From: Paraburkholderia unamae
GTDB taxonomy: Bacteria > Pseudomonadota > Gammaproteobacteria > Burkholderiales > Burkholderiaceae
NCBI RefSeq assembly: GCF_003268775.1
Contig: NZ_QLSU01000022.1
Span: forward strand, 1 to 64,000
Length of the DNA: 64,000 nucleotides
Reading direction: 5' to 3'
Positions within the stretch are counted from its first letter, which is position 1. Each line of letters starts with the position of its first letter. Under the pieces are notes generated by a model. The model ran no database searches. It was given only the letters and a program-made list of their open reading frames with translations, and had not been told where the DNA came from. This document shows positions 41,850-49,737 of this stretch, piece by piece. The position numbers and the translations under genes are program-made.

Positions 41850-42248
41850 ATGCAAAACAGGAGCGGTTACGGGTTTCGCGTCCTGATCGTTTTGACCATC
41901 GTTGCGGCGGCTTTCGCACCACTTGTGTTCCTTGCCGGTCGCATGGAATACGTCGTTCTTGGCGCCGCGCTTTGGGGCATGGGCATGGGGGTTCACGAGT
42001 CCATCATTCCCGCAGCCGTAGCACCGATGGTAAGTCGGTCGCGGCGAGCGTCGGCGTTCGGGGTGTTCACAGCCGCCTATGGGGTCTGCTGGTTTGCCGG
42101 TAGCGCATTGATTGGGTGGATCTACGACAGGTCGATTACAGGCGCAGTCTTCTTCTGCGTCATTTCGCAGCTGCTGGCACTTCCGGCATTCGTGTGGATC
42201 AGTCGTCGCAATACTCCGAGACGGCATTCAGGCGTCGCCGGAGAGTAG
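41850..42248 (+). pseudogene. MFS transporter C-terminal fragment
   Basis: About 130 residues with four hydrophobic segments (VLIVLTIVAAAFAPLVFLAG, EYVVLGAALWGMGMGVHESI, FGVFTAAYGVCWFAGSALIG, FFCVISQLLALPAFVWI) resembling the last four transmembrane helices of a major-facilitator protein. A full MFS carrier has about 400 residues, so this is a 5'-truncated remnant. It directly follows the deleted CLC-F gene, so the same rearrangement may have hit both. Its end overlaps the 3' end of the Cys/His gene on the other strand. Confidence 0.65.
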
Positions 42249-43556
42249 TGCTTTTGTTTGGATATCAGCGCTTCCCGGGAATCCAGGTGGGGGCAGGGCA
42301 TGCTGATCCCGTCTCAGGGTGTGGCATAGGGCGGTGTTGAGCCGGTGTTCGATCAACGGATCCGATGCGTAGATAAGCGCCTCCGCGAAGTGCTTGATGC
42401 AGACCCCGGAAGTGAGCCGCGCAGCATGATCGTCATCCTGCGCTCGGGACACTTCCCGGATCAACCGGGCAATGGCTCTACGCGCCGCAATCTCTTCGGT
42501 GTCACAGCCAGGGCACGATTCGCGCGGAACGACTTCAGGCGCGTGCGACGTAGCATTCGCGCGGGCTGCGCTGCCGGCCGCATTGAACCAACGGAGCCGG
42601 CTACGCGGACGCCGTTTCGGAGCGTAGCTGGAGCCCGACGCGGGGGTGACTGGGCGAGCGGGTAGCGCGGTCTCGAGATAGCGCTGAAGCGCCGCGCGTT
42701 GCAGTTCCCTGTCTGGCTGGGCGAGGCAGAGGAACAGATGATTTCGGCAGGTCGGGAGCGTGATCCAGCCAGGTTGTTCAAGACGCACGTTCTCCGCGGC
42801 AGACGTCAGCCATTGGGTGCGCCCTGCGTGAATCGCCTCGCAGACCGGACACTCGCAAGGCGTCTGCCACCGGGGCGTTGCGTCGCGAGCCAGTGGGTAA
42901 AGAATATGTCGTACGGCGATGACGCATTCAGTGGAACTGGCGATCAACGGTGCGTCGAGTACTTCGATTGCCGTTCGTGCCATGTTGCGTAACTGGCGAA
43001 TGAAACGCCCTCGCAGGGGTGGTTCCGTGCGTTGGACAAGAAGCTGGATGTGGATAAAGCACAGCGGCGGCACGCGAGCATGCCTGCCGGTATTTTCCAG
43101 CCCTTTTAAGACGCGGGCCAATGCACGTCCTTCGCTACGGTGAAAATACGCGCACGCGGGACAGCGCCCCCGGGCATTGAACAGGATGTCCTGAAGCAAC
43201 TCGTCCTGCAGGGCCGCGCGCTCAAGCAATGAGCCGAGATGACGGGCTGCCTCGCAAATGGGGGCGTCAAGCGCGCGTGCTGTTTTGCGAGCGGATGCCA
43301 GGACGGTCGCATGGTCCGCGCAGAAACCCATGCTCGTCGCCACGGTCTGCGCAAGTAACGTTCGTGCGCGTGCATCGCGCATCAGACGTCCGAAGTATCT
43401 CGCGTCCGCTCCCGCAAGCTGCGCACAGACAACGCATTCTGGCCCCGCAGCCGAAACGGCATGGACCGGTGATTCTGACGGGCGCTTGCCTGCAGCGAAA
43501 AGATGTGTGGCGAAATGGTTGGTGTCTCCGGACAGGGGGGCTTGTGAAGAGGGCAT
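42228..43556 (-). CDS. Cys/His-module protein B (four modules)
   Basis: A 442-residue protein built from four repeats of CxxC followed 34-38 residues later by CxxH: CVVC/CADH (41/79), CPAC/CFIH (132/166), CPVC/CRNH (236/270) and CPGC/CIKH (348/386). The regular spacing implies four metal sites, probably Zn. The same module occurs twice at the C-terminus of the dynamin fusion at 44528. The family looks DUF6062-like; the function is unknown. Start 43556 is the first Met after riboswitch 7; an open frame extends 5' through the riboswitch but is an artefact. Confidence 0.75.
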   Translation of the reverse strand: MPSSQAPLSGDTNHFATHLFAAGKRPSESPVHAVSAAGPECVVCAQLAGADARYFGRLMRDARARTLLAQTVATSMGFCADHATVLASARKTARALDAPICEAARHLGSLLERAALQDELLQDILFNARGRCPACAYFHRSEGRALARVLKGLENTGRHARVPPLCFIHIQLLVQRTEPPLRGRFIRQLRNMARTAIEVLDAPLIASSTECVIAVRHILYPLARDATPRWQTPCECPVCEAIHAGRTQWLTSAAENVRLEQPGWITLPTCRNHLFLCLAQPDRELQRAALQRYLETALPARPVTPASGSSYAPKRRPRSRLRWFNAAGSAARANATSHAPEVVPRESCPGCDTEEIAARRAIARLIREVSRAQDDDHAARLTSGVCIKHFAEALIYASDPLIEHRLNTALCHTLRRDQHALPPPGFPGSADIQTKALLSGDA

Positions 43557-43635
43557 GGCAGTCACGCTCTGGTTTCGCTTACGTGATCTGGGGGTGGCTC
43601 CGGTAGACGGCCCACGGCGCCCCCCGCAGGGGTCC

Positions 43636-43692
43636 GTAGGCATCATTAGCCGCACAGGGGAAGCGCGACGGTTGAGGGAGAATGCCATCTCC
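43636..43692 (-). promoter_or_regulatory. Fluoride riboswitch 7 (Cys/His protein B)
   Basis: Minus strand: GGAGATGGCATTCTCC, TCAACCG, longer second stem, GCGGCTAATGATGCCTAC. CCTACGG can alternatively pair with CCGTGGG downstream, enclosing CCCC/GGGG. It lies 80 nt upstream of the gene. A weak promoter candidate (TTGTTG, 17 bp, GATATG on the minus strand) precedes it. Confidence 0.92.
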
Positions 43693-43777
43693 GCGAACTC
43701 AGTCCATCGCATATCGAATCGCTTCGGCAACGCAACAAACTGGGGAAGTTTGACGCATGCAGGGAGCCGCAAACACG

Positions 43778-43806
43778 TTGCGACGTGTGGGAACCGGCGA
43801 TAAGAT
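43778..43806 (+). promoter_or_regulatory. Sigma70-like promoter for riboswitch 8
   Basis: TTGCGA at 43778-43783 and TAAGAT at 43801-43806, 17 bp apart. The aptamer begins 14 bp after the -10 box. The promoters for riboswitches 7 and 8 face away from each other within about 130 bp. Confidence 0.65.
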
Positions 43807-43820
43807 TGAGGCGTACTGGT

Positions 43821-43868
43821 GGAGATGGCATTCTCCCTGACCGCCCGCCCTGGGCTGATGATGCCTGC
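43821..43868 (+). promoter_or_regulatory. Fluoride riboswitch 8 (ACT + dynamin fusion)
   Basis: GGAGATGGCATTCTCC, TGACCGCCC, GGGCTGATGATGCCTGC. It has CCTGC at the 3' end, like riboswitch 3. It lies 195 nt upstream of the ACT-domain gene. A TGCTG/CAGCA hairpin is possible just after the aptamer. Confidence 0.9.
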
Positions 43869-44062
43869 TGGCTTGATTGAAGGCAGCACTGGCACGACCA
43901 CCAGTTCCCTTCATCCTGTTTGTGCCCGTCGCACGTCGACACACCGACGCTCGCCTGGGGCGAGAGCGATCGTGCTCGCCCTGGACACACGCAGACGCCT
44001 GTTGGTCCCGTTTCCAGTTGTTTACTTGCGATGGTCGCGCAAAACCGTGCGAGGCAAGGCCT

Positions 44063-44485
44063 ATGGAACTCGACATCCAGCGCATCGAAATCTGGGAAGC
44101 CAACATTGCCGATCAGCCAGGCGGACTGGCGCACGCGCTTGATGCGCTGGATGACGCCGGCGTCGATATACAGTTCGTCGTCGCGCGGCGCGGTCCGACT
44201 GGCTCAAGACGCGGGCAAGTGCTCATTACGCCGCTTCGCGGAGATCATCAGGTCGCGGCGGCAGCGCGCGCAGGTTTCCATATGCCCGAGCATATCCACG
44301 CGATCCGCGTCTGCGGGGACAACCGCGCGGGACTCGCTACGGGCTTGCCAGGCATGATTGCGGAACTCGGCATCAATCTCCCCGGCTTCACGGCCTCGAC
44401 GTTCGGTCGCGAGTTTGTCGCGTACATTGCTGCGGACTCGCAGCCCGATGTTGACAGGATCGTGCAGGCATTGCGCCAGCTTTGA
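44063..44485 (+). CDS. Tandem ACT-domain protein
   Basis: A 140-residue protein made of two ACT-like regulatory domains: residues ~5-65 (IEIWEANIADQPGGLAHALD, VDIQFVVARRG) and ~75-135 (HAIRVCGDNRAGLATGLPGM, GINLPGFTASTF). ACT domains bind small effectors, often amino acids, and regulate partner proteins. There is no catalytic domain. It lies 42 bp before the dynamin/Cys-His fusion, so it may regulate that GTPase; this is inference. ATG 44063 follows GAGGCAAGG. Confidence 0.8.
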   Translation: MELDIQRIEIWEANIADQPGGLAHALDALDDAGVDIQFVVARRGPTGSRRGQVLITPLRGDHQVAAAARAGFHMPEHIHAIRVCGDNRAGLATGLPGMIAELGINLPGFTASTFGREFVAYIAADSQPDVDRIVQALRQL

Positions 44486-44527
44486 GGGATTAGTTTTGTT
44501 GTTGAGATGGGCGAGCGGAGGTGTCCG

Positions 44528-46198
44528 ATGGATCTTCGTGAGTACGAAAACGCAAAGTTTGAGCTCGCGGGAATGCTGCGTACCTTGTCGGATGCGACAA
44601 GGGAGATGGGTGAGCCGGTCGAGGCGCAGATTCGGGATCTGTTCGTTCGTCTCGCCGAGGACCGGTTCAACCTCGCGGTGGTAGGGCGCTTCGGGCGTGG
44701 GAAGAGTTCACTGATGAATGCTCTGATCGGCGTTGAGCGGCTGCCCACGGGGATTTTGCCGCTGACGGCAGTGATTACAGCCGTTGTCTATGGCAGCACC
44801 GAAAAGGTCATCATCCACTACGAAGGACGGCGCCTTTCAACGGAAATTGCGCTCGAAGAGCTTCCACATTTCATTACGCAACGGGCCAACCCGGGTAACG
44901 TCCGGGGCGTGAAGACCGCGGAGGTGCAACTGCCGGCCGAGCTGTTGCGTCGAGGTTTCCATTTCGTTGATACACCGGGACTGGGCTCAGCCATCGCGGA
45001 GAACACGCGAACGACAGAATCGTTCCTTCCTGAAGCCGATGCAATGCTCGTGGTGACGAGCTACGACAGCCCGATGTCTGAGGAGGAGTTTGCCGTATTA
45101 CGTCTGGCTGCCAGATACGATCGCCGCGTGTTCATGGTGTTGAACAAGCAGGATACAGTGACGCAGGCACAACGGGAGGAAGGGCTCGCCTATGTGAATG
45201 AGCAACTGCAACGTGTGCTTGGACCTCGCGCGTCGCCACCGTTCTCGGTTTCTGCGCAGGATGGTCTTGCCGCAAAGTCTCGAGGTGATCGGGACGCACT
45301 GTGCAATAGCGGCGTGGCTGGCCTCGAAGAAGCCCTCGTCGCCTTCCTTCTGGAAGGCAAGCGGCGTGCATTTCTGGCCAGCTTTTGCGAGCGTGTCCTG
45401 GACGTTGCGAGGCAGGTGCCAACGGACGCGAAACTTGCCGCGGTGGCTCTCGATATCCAGAACTTCCGGAATCGGCTCGAAGCCGATCGCGCGATAGCGA
45501 TCGGTTCCCGCACTGTACTTTCGATTGACGTCGAGCTTGGCTCACTGCAGAACCTCCAGCCCTGCGAAATCTGCGAGCGTATCCAGTCGGTGAGTTTCGA
45601 CTTTTTGTGCCACTACCAGTACGAATTGAGCGTCAGCACGCAGTCGCAGGACCGTCATGCCCAGGCAAGAGGGCTGTGTATCACTCACACACGGCAACTC
45701 GCGGCGCTCGCGTCACCACGGGGCGTCGCGATTGGCTATCCTGCACTTCTCGGGACACTCTCCGCCACGCTCGAGCGCGCGGCACGCGCGGCTCAGGGCG
45801 GTAGTCAGGATGTCCTTGATCAAAAGGACGTGCTGCCCGATACGCACGAGTGCGAGTTGTGCAGATTGTGTATGGATACCTTGCATGCCACGATTGCAGA
45901 GATTGCCGGGCGCCTCGCGCAGGATCCGGCACACGCAGTGGATGCGTTGTCGGGGATCTGCATGCTTCACCTTCCAGCCCTGGTCGCCGGTCTGGGCGAC
46001 ACCGGACTGATGCGCGGCGTTCTCGCGCGCGAAGCCGCGATACTGTCGAGGCTTGCAGACGATCTCAGGCGCTATGCGACCAAGCACGATGCGATCCGCA
46101 GGCAGCTCGCCAGCGCAGAGGAGACACAGGCTGCGGAGAAGACCCTCAAGCTGATTGCTGGGCTTGTCAACGTCCATGTGCCATGGCCCGATGGGTGA
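44528..46198 (+). CDS. Dynamin-like GTPase fused to Cys/His modules
   Basis: A 556-residue fusion. Residues ~1-330 are a dynamin-type GTPase: P-loop GRFGRGKSS (53-61), ILPLTAVITAVVYG switch, DTPG (148-151), NKQD (206-209). Residues ~340-500 hold two CxxC...CxxH modules (CEIC/CITH at 346/384 and CELC/CMLH at 442/478), like those of the four-module protein at 42228. The long stalk and membrane paddle of GTPase A appear replaced by this metal-site region. GGAGG precedes the ATG at 44528. It is a natural 'Rosetta-stone' link to the unfused pair at 24189-27034. Confidence 0.82.
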   Translation: MDLREYENAKFELAGMLRTLSDATREMGEPVEAQIRDLFVRLAEDRFNLAVVGRFGRGKSSLMNALIGVERLPTGILPLTAVITAVVYGSTEKVIIHYEGRRLSTEIALEELPHFITQRANPGNVRGVKTAEVQLPAELLRRGFHFVDTPGLGSAIAENTRTTESFLPEADAMLVVTSYDSPMSEEEFAVLRLAARYDRRVFMVLNKQDTVTQAQREEGLAYVNEQLQRVLGPRASPPFSVSAQDGLAAKSRGDRDALCNSGVAGLEEALVAFLLEGKRRAFLASFCERVLDVARQVPTDAKLAAVALDIQNFRNRLEADRAIAIGSRTVLSIDVELGSLQNLQPCEICERIQSVSFDFLCHYQYELSVSTQSQDRHAQARGLCITHTRQLAALASPRGVAIGYPALLGTLSATLERAARAAQGGSQDVLDQKDVLPDTHECELCRLCMDTLHATIAEIAGRLAQDPAHAVDALSGICMLHLPALVAGLGDTGLMRGVLAREAAILSRLADDLRRYATKHDAIRRQLASAEETQAAEKTLKLIAGLVNVHVPWPDG

Positions 46199-46270
46199 GG
46201 AGGGTGCAGTTGGCCGAACTCCTTTGCTGAGCGCATGATCGGAAAGTTTCCCCGCGTAGTAGGCCGACAG

Positions 46271-46663
46271 TCAAGCAATCGCGAGGCGGGAGACTGCTCC
46301 GACGGTAGCGAAACCCAGTATGGTCATGACGAGAGAAGCCGAAAGATGAATGACAATTTCGCCGGCCGCCCAGCCAAACCGACCTTGCTGAAGATTGGTT
46401 GCGACTTCGGCAGAAAACGTTGAAAAGGTCGACAGGCCGCCCATTAATCCAGTCGTGACAAACAGGCGCCATTCTGGCGGAATCTGGGGTAAGCGCGCAA
46501 AAAAAGCGATGGCTACGCCGATGATGTAACCGGCAATGACGTTTGCCGCGAGCGTGCCTAACGGGAGATCTGGATACAATCCGTTCAGACGGACTCCAAG
46601 GAACCAGCGAAACAACGAGCCGAGCGCTCCACCGATGGCGACTGCGAGAACCGATTGAAACAT
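46271..46663 (-). CDS. crcB: CrcB/Fluc fluoride channel
   Basis: A 130-residue, four-helix Fluc-family channel that exports F- down its electrochemical gradient as an antiparallel dimer. Signature parts are present: GGALGSLFRWFLG with the pore-lining Arg, GTLAANVIAGY with the conserved Asn, and GLMGGLSTFSTFSAEV containing the Phe-box and central break near the Na+ site. It is a single-gene unit under riboswitch 9. Start 46663 (MFQSVLAV) is preferred over the longer frame. With the CLC-F gene broken, this is the only intact fluoride exporter in the window. Confidence 0.95.
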   Translation of the reverse strand: MFQSVLAVAIGGALGSLFRWFLGVRLNGLYPDLPLGTLAANVIAGYIIGVAIAFFARLPQIPPEWRLFVTTGLMGGLSTFSTFSAEVATNLQQGRFGWAAGEIVIHLSASLVMTILGFATVGAVSRLAIA

Positions 46664-46728
46664 ATTCGATGCCCCCGTTTTGCTTTGACCTCGACGAACG
46701 CGAATACATGCCATTCGTCTGGCGGGTT

Positions 46729-46777
46729 GTAGGCATCATCGGCTCACAATGAGCGGTTAAAGGAGAATGCCATCTCC
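46729..46777 (-). promoter_or_regulatory. Fluoride riboswitch 9 (crcB)
   Basis: Minus strand: GGAGATGGCATTCTCC, TTTAACCGC, short stem, GCCGATGATGCCTAC. It lies 65 nt upstream of crcB, the canonical gene for this riboswitch class. Confidence 0.94.
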
Positions 46778-46784
46778 TGCGGAC

Positions 46785-46812
46785 AGTCTAGCAGCTCGAA
46801 ATTCAGCGTCAA
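46785..46812 (-). promoter_or_regulatory. Sigma70-like promoter for riboswitch 9
   Basis: On the minus strand, TTGACG (46812-46807) and TAGACT (46790-46785) are 16 bp apart; the aptamer starts 7 bp later. This is the best -35 match of the set. Confidence 0.65.
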
Positions 46813-47298
46813 GGCGCCTGCCTGGACGATGGCCGTAGACACGAGACCGCGAAAAAATTCGGCGGCCGCCATGATTGTCGCGCCGCTGGGAGTCCAGGAG
46901 GGCACTCCGCGAATGCCTCGGAGTGGCCAATTGTCCGCAAATCATATGTTTCCTGAACCCACACGGCCAGATATATCGCATTCCTAACCATAAATTATGC
47001 CGCCCGTTGCACTTTCGGTTGCAGGTGAAAATCCTGCTTTAATAGAAGCGAGATGAGCGTCGGACGCAGCTTTCGAGGTGGGCCTAGCCAAAGGAGTACG
47101 CAGGCGAGGGTGCGCGGCTGGCCCCTGGTTTGACTCGAGAAGCTTCGGCTTAACTGCGACAGGACCGCAAGCCTTGTCGCTGGAACGCTCATCGAGTCGT
47201 TAATCCACCTGGCGCTGCTTGCGGCGAAATAGATGGCACAAAAATGTCACAATGCGACGCCTGCGGACCTTGTCCGGCGATAACCACGGAGTTTGATC
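46813..47298. other. Intergenic, no convincing gene
   Basis: About 485 bases between the crcB promoter and mgtC-like gene. Short minus-strand frames (for example 46995-47192) have no motif. It forms the right boundary of the fluoride island. Confidence 0.35.
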
Positions 47299-47976
47299 TT
47301 GATCAGCGACCTTGAACTGCTCTCGCGCCTGCTCATGGCAGCCCTCCTCGGCAGCGTGATCGGCTTTGAGCGTGAGCGTCTGAACTGGGCGGCCGGTCTG
47401 CGTACACACATGCTGGTCTGCGTTGGCGCCGCGCTGATGATGCTGGTTTCGGCGTTCGGTTTCGCTGACGTGCTCGGCGAAAAGAACGTCGTGCTCGACC
47501 CCTCCCGGGTTGCTGCCCAGGTTGTCTCGGGGATCGGCTTTCTGGGCGCAGGATCCATCCTGCTTCGTGGCGAAGTCGTGCGTGGTTTGACCACGGCTGC
47601 AAGCCTCTGGTCAGTGGCCGGTATCGGTCTCGCGGTGGGTGGCGGCATGTACACCGCGGCAATCGGCGCCACGCTCATTATCCTGATCATTCTCGTCGGC
47701 GTGAAACCGCTGGAGCGGCGCTTTATCTCCGTGCGTCAGCAGCGCAACATACAGCTGCTGGTCGAACATGGTAGCGTCACGCTCGACTCCGTCCATCGGG
47801 CCCTTGGCTCGGGTAGCGTGCGAGTCAAGCAGTTCATCGTGCAGCAGTCCGAGGATGACGCCGATCTCGATGACGTCCAGATCGCATTGTCGCGGATGAG
47901 TACCAGTGAATTCTCGGCGATCTGCTCACGGCTCGAAGCCATGTCGGGTGTCCGCGAGTGTCGACGCGACAAATAA
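47299..47976 (+). CDS. MgtC/SapB-family membrane protein
   Basis: A 225-residue protein. The N-terminal ~140 residues form the MgtC domain with about five transmembrane helices: LLGSVIGFERERLNWAAGLRTHML, GIGFLGAGSIL, RGLTTAASLWSVAGIGLAVGGG. The C-terminal ~80 residues form a soluble ACT-like domain. MgtC proteins act in Mg2+-limited or acid-stressed growth and can modulate ATP synthase. A TTG start at 47299 has GGAG 7 nt upstream; TTG 47293 is possible. It adjoins the fluoride island but has no riboswitch. Confidence 0.85.
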   Translation: MISDLELLSRLLMAALLGSVIGFERERLNWAAGLRTHMLVCVGAALMMLVSAFGFADVLGEKNVVLDPSRVAAQVVSGIGFLGAGSILLRGEVVRGLTTAASLWSVAGIGLAVGGGMYTAAIGATLIILIILVGVKPLERRFISVRQQRNIQLLVEHGSVTLDSVHRALGSGSVRVKQFIVQQSEDDADLDDVQIALSRMSTSEFSAICSRLEAMSGVRECRRDK

Positions 47977-47991
47977 GGTGGGGAGACAGTC

Positions 47992-48264
47992 ATGACGCGA
48001 AGCTACGACTACGAAGGCTTTACGCTTGAGATCTCCGTTGAGTCCGATATCAGTATCGGACCGAAGAGACTTGAGCCAGCACGGCCGGGTTACGTCGCCA
48101 TCGTAAGGATCTTTCAGGCAACCAGCACGCTTGCCGTATTTTCTCCGCTGCGCTTCGGCGAAGCGGGCGGTCGTCCATTCGCGAACGAGGCCGACGCGCT
48201 CATGGGCGGATACAGTGCGGCACGCAAGATCGTCGACGACCTGTTTTGCCACGACCGGCATTGA
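47992..48264 (+). CDS. Small hypothetical protein
   Basis: A 90-residue protein (TRSYDYEGFTLEISVESDI, then GGYSAARKIVDDLFCHDRH). It resembles small conserved proteins common in Burkholderia without assigned role. It starts 15 bp after the mgtC-like stop with GGGGAG upstream, so the two are likely co-transcribed. Confidence 0.6.
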   Translation: MTRSYDYEGFTLEISVESDISIGPKRLEPARPGYVAIVRIFQATSTLAVFSPLRFGEAGGRPFANEADALMGGYSAARKIVDDLFCHDRH

Positions 48265-48523
48265 GCCCAGCTGGAACGCGTCGGCGTCCCTTGCAGCCCG
48301 TCCGTCGAGCCGGAACGCCCCCCTCACCATGCACGCTAAATCCCACATATTGGGGAAAATCCTGAACAACATCGATTTATGATCCAGATTTAACAAAGTT
48401 AGAATAAATGCTCTAGATTGTTCGGCGGCGTGCTCCCGGTGAGGGTTTGCGGGAGCCGGGCATTCCGTCGAACCGCCGCAGTGGCAGCGGCAACGCCTGT
48501 TGGTGAGCACCTGGAGCCAATTC

Positions 48524-49078
48524 GTGAATCATTCTGAACAGAATTCATTCGCCACAACTACCGCCTGCACGGCTGCATTCCCGTTCCCGGCAATGCATCT
48601 GGCTACCGCCTTCGGTGACCTCGCCCGGTTGAACCTCTCGATGTATGGAGTGGTCCTTGCCGGGGCGCCGGAGACCGGGGAAAACATCGCCTCGTCGAGG
48701 GCGGCGGACCCGTTTGCCTGGCACCAGGCGGCGGCGCTGCCGTCGCTTGCTGTTCCGCTGGGCGCGTACGCCGTCGCCCTGATCGACATGGCGCTGCAGA
48801 CTTCGGCAACGCTGAACCGGCTCGCCTTTGCGGGCTGCGTCGAGATGGCCCGGCAGGCGTCGGTTGCGATCACGGCAATCGGCAGTGGCGCGTGGATCGC
48901 GGATGCCATGACAACCGCGGCAAGCGAGGTTCCTGAGCGTTCTTCTTCCGTAGCTGTAGAAGCGCCCACTGTCGCGCGGAATATCGCGCGCGAGGTGGTG
49001 GACTCTGCTCCGGCAGACGTGCTGCCAGTCAGCAGGCGACGACGAAGTCCTTCTCCCCGCAGCCGCGCGTCGTCCTGA
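48524..49078 (+). CDS. Phasin-like hypothetical protein
   Basis: A 184-residue Ala-rich helical protein. The central part (ARLNLSMYGVVLAGAPETGE, LIDMALQTSATLNRLAFAG) is amphipathic as in phasins that coat polyhydroxyalkanoate granules, and the C-terminus is Arg/Ser rich (VSRRRRSPSPRSRASS). The phasin idea is weak. GTG 48524 has GGAG 8 nt upstream; other GTG/TTG starts exist nearby. Confidence 0.5.
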   Translation: MNHSEQNSFATTTACTAAFPFPAMHLATAFGDLARLNLSMYGVVLAGAPETGENIASSRAADPFAWHQAAALPSLAVPLGAYAVALIDMALQTSATLNRLAFAGCVEMARQASVAITAIGSGAWIADAMTTAASEVPERSSSVAVEAPTVARNIAREVVDSAPADVLPVSRRRRSPSPRSRASS

Positions 49079-49175
49079 CAGGCCTCATCGGCCGGGACTG
49101 CGCTACCTGACCCGTCGTTTCCGGGGGCTTTTGCCGCCGGATGTCGCTTTCATTTCCCCACCTCAAGGCAATGCC

Positions 49176-49373
49176 ATGCTGAGTCCCCACGAACTTGCCA
49201 CGTTGATGCTGGTGAAGGATGCGCCGGAGCGGATGGAAGCGAACCGCGAAGAGCTGGGCGCGCTTCGCGAGCTGCAGCTGATCGCGATCGAGCCACCCGA
49301 AACGGGCATACCCATGCCTCGCGTCACTCCGCGGGGCTATGCCTTCCTGCGTGCGATTGCCAGAGCGTGCTAA
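49176..49373 (+). CDS. Small helix-turn-helix-like protein
   Basis: A 65-residue protein: LSPHELATLMLVKDAPERM then LGALRELQLIAIEP and VTPRGYAFLRAI. The pattern resembles a winged-helix unit, where the last segment 'TPRGYAFL' is like the wing of small MarR/PadR-type proteins. There is no proof of DNA binding. Confidence 0.55.
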   Translation: MLSPHELATLMLVKDAPERMEANREELGALRELQLIAIEPPETGIPMPRVTPRGYAFLRAIARAC

Positions 49374-49473
49374 GGCGCGACAGGCTATCGTTGCACTGTC
49401 GTCGGGACGATATAGATGCACCGTGCTCTGCGCACCGGGAAGCGGCGAGCAGGGCTTAACCGGGGAGGCTGGC

Positions 49474-49638
49474 ATGGACCAATCTTGGCTGGGTATGGGT
49501 ATGGGTGTGGGCGCAATCGCGCTCGTCATCGCGGCAGCCGGTGTCGCGGCTCACTGTCGGCGTGAACGGCGCCGGGCCGATCTGCTGCGCAATCTTGATC
49601 ACCATGAATGGTGGCAACGGACCCGGTCGCGACACTAG
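49474..49638 (+). CDS. Small single-TM protein
   Basis: A 54-residue protein with one transmembrane helix (GMGVGAIALVIAAAGVAAH) followed by a very basic tail (CRRERRRADLLRNL). GGGGAGG precedes the ATG at 49474. The function is unknown. Confidence 0.5.
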   Translation: MDQSWLGMGMGVGAIALVIAAAGVAAHCRRERRRADLLRNLDHHEWWQRTRSRH

Positions 49639-49737
49639 GACGCCCCCGGGCGGACCGTCTCGCTGCGCGATCTGCAGGGGGGCAGAAAAAGCGGGAATAA
49701 TGATTAATACTACTAATTAAAATCAGGGGAATCCACC

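Noticed and set aside
43557..43901. 5' extension of the Cys/His protein B frame
   Set aside because: It reads through riboswitches 7 and 8 and the shared promoter region; the first Met after riboswitch 7 was used.
7409..46777. A combined organofluorine-degradation and fluoride-resistance system
   Set aside because: The dehalogenase and catabolic operon are separated from the fluoride island by decayed intergenic DNA, carry no fluoride riboswitch, and show no fluoride-specific features; proximity alone is not enough.
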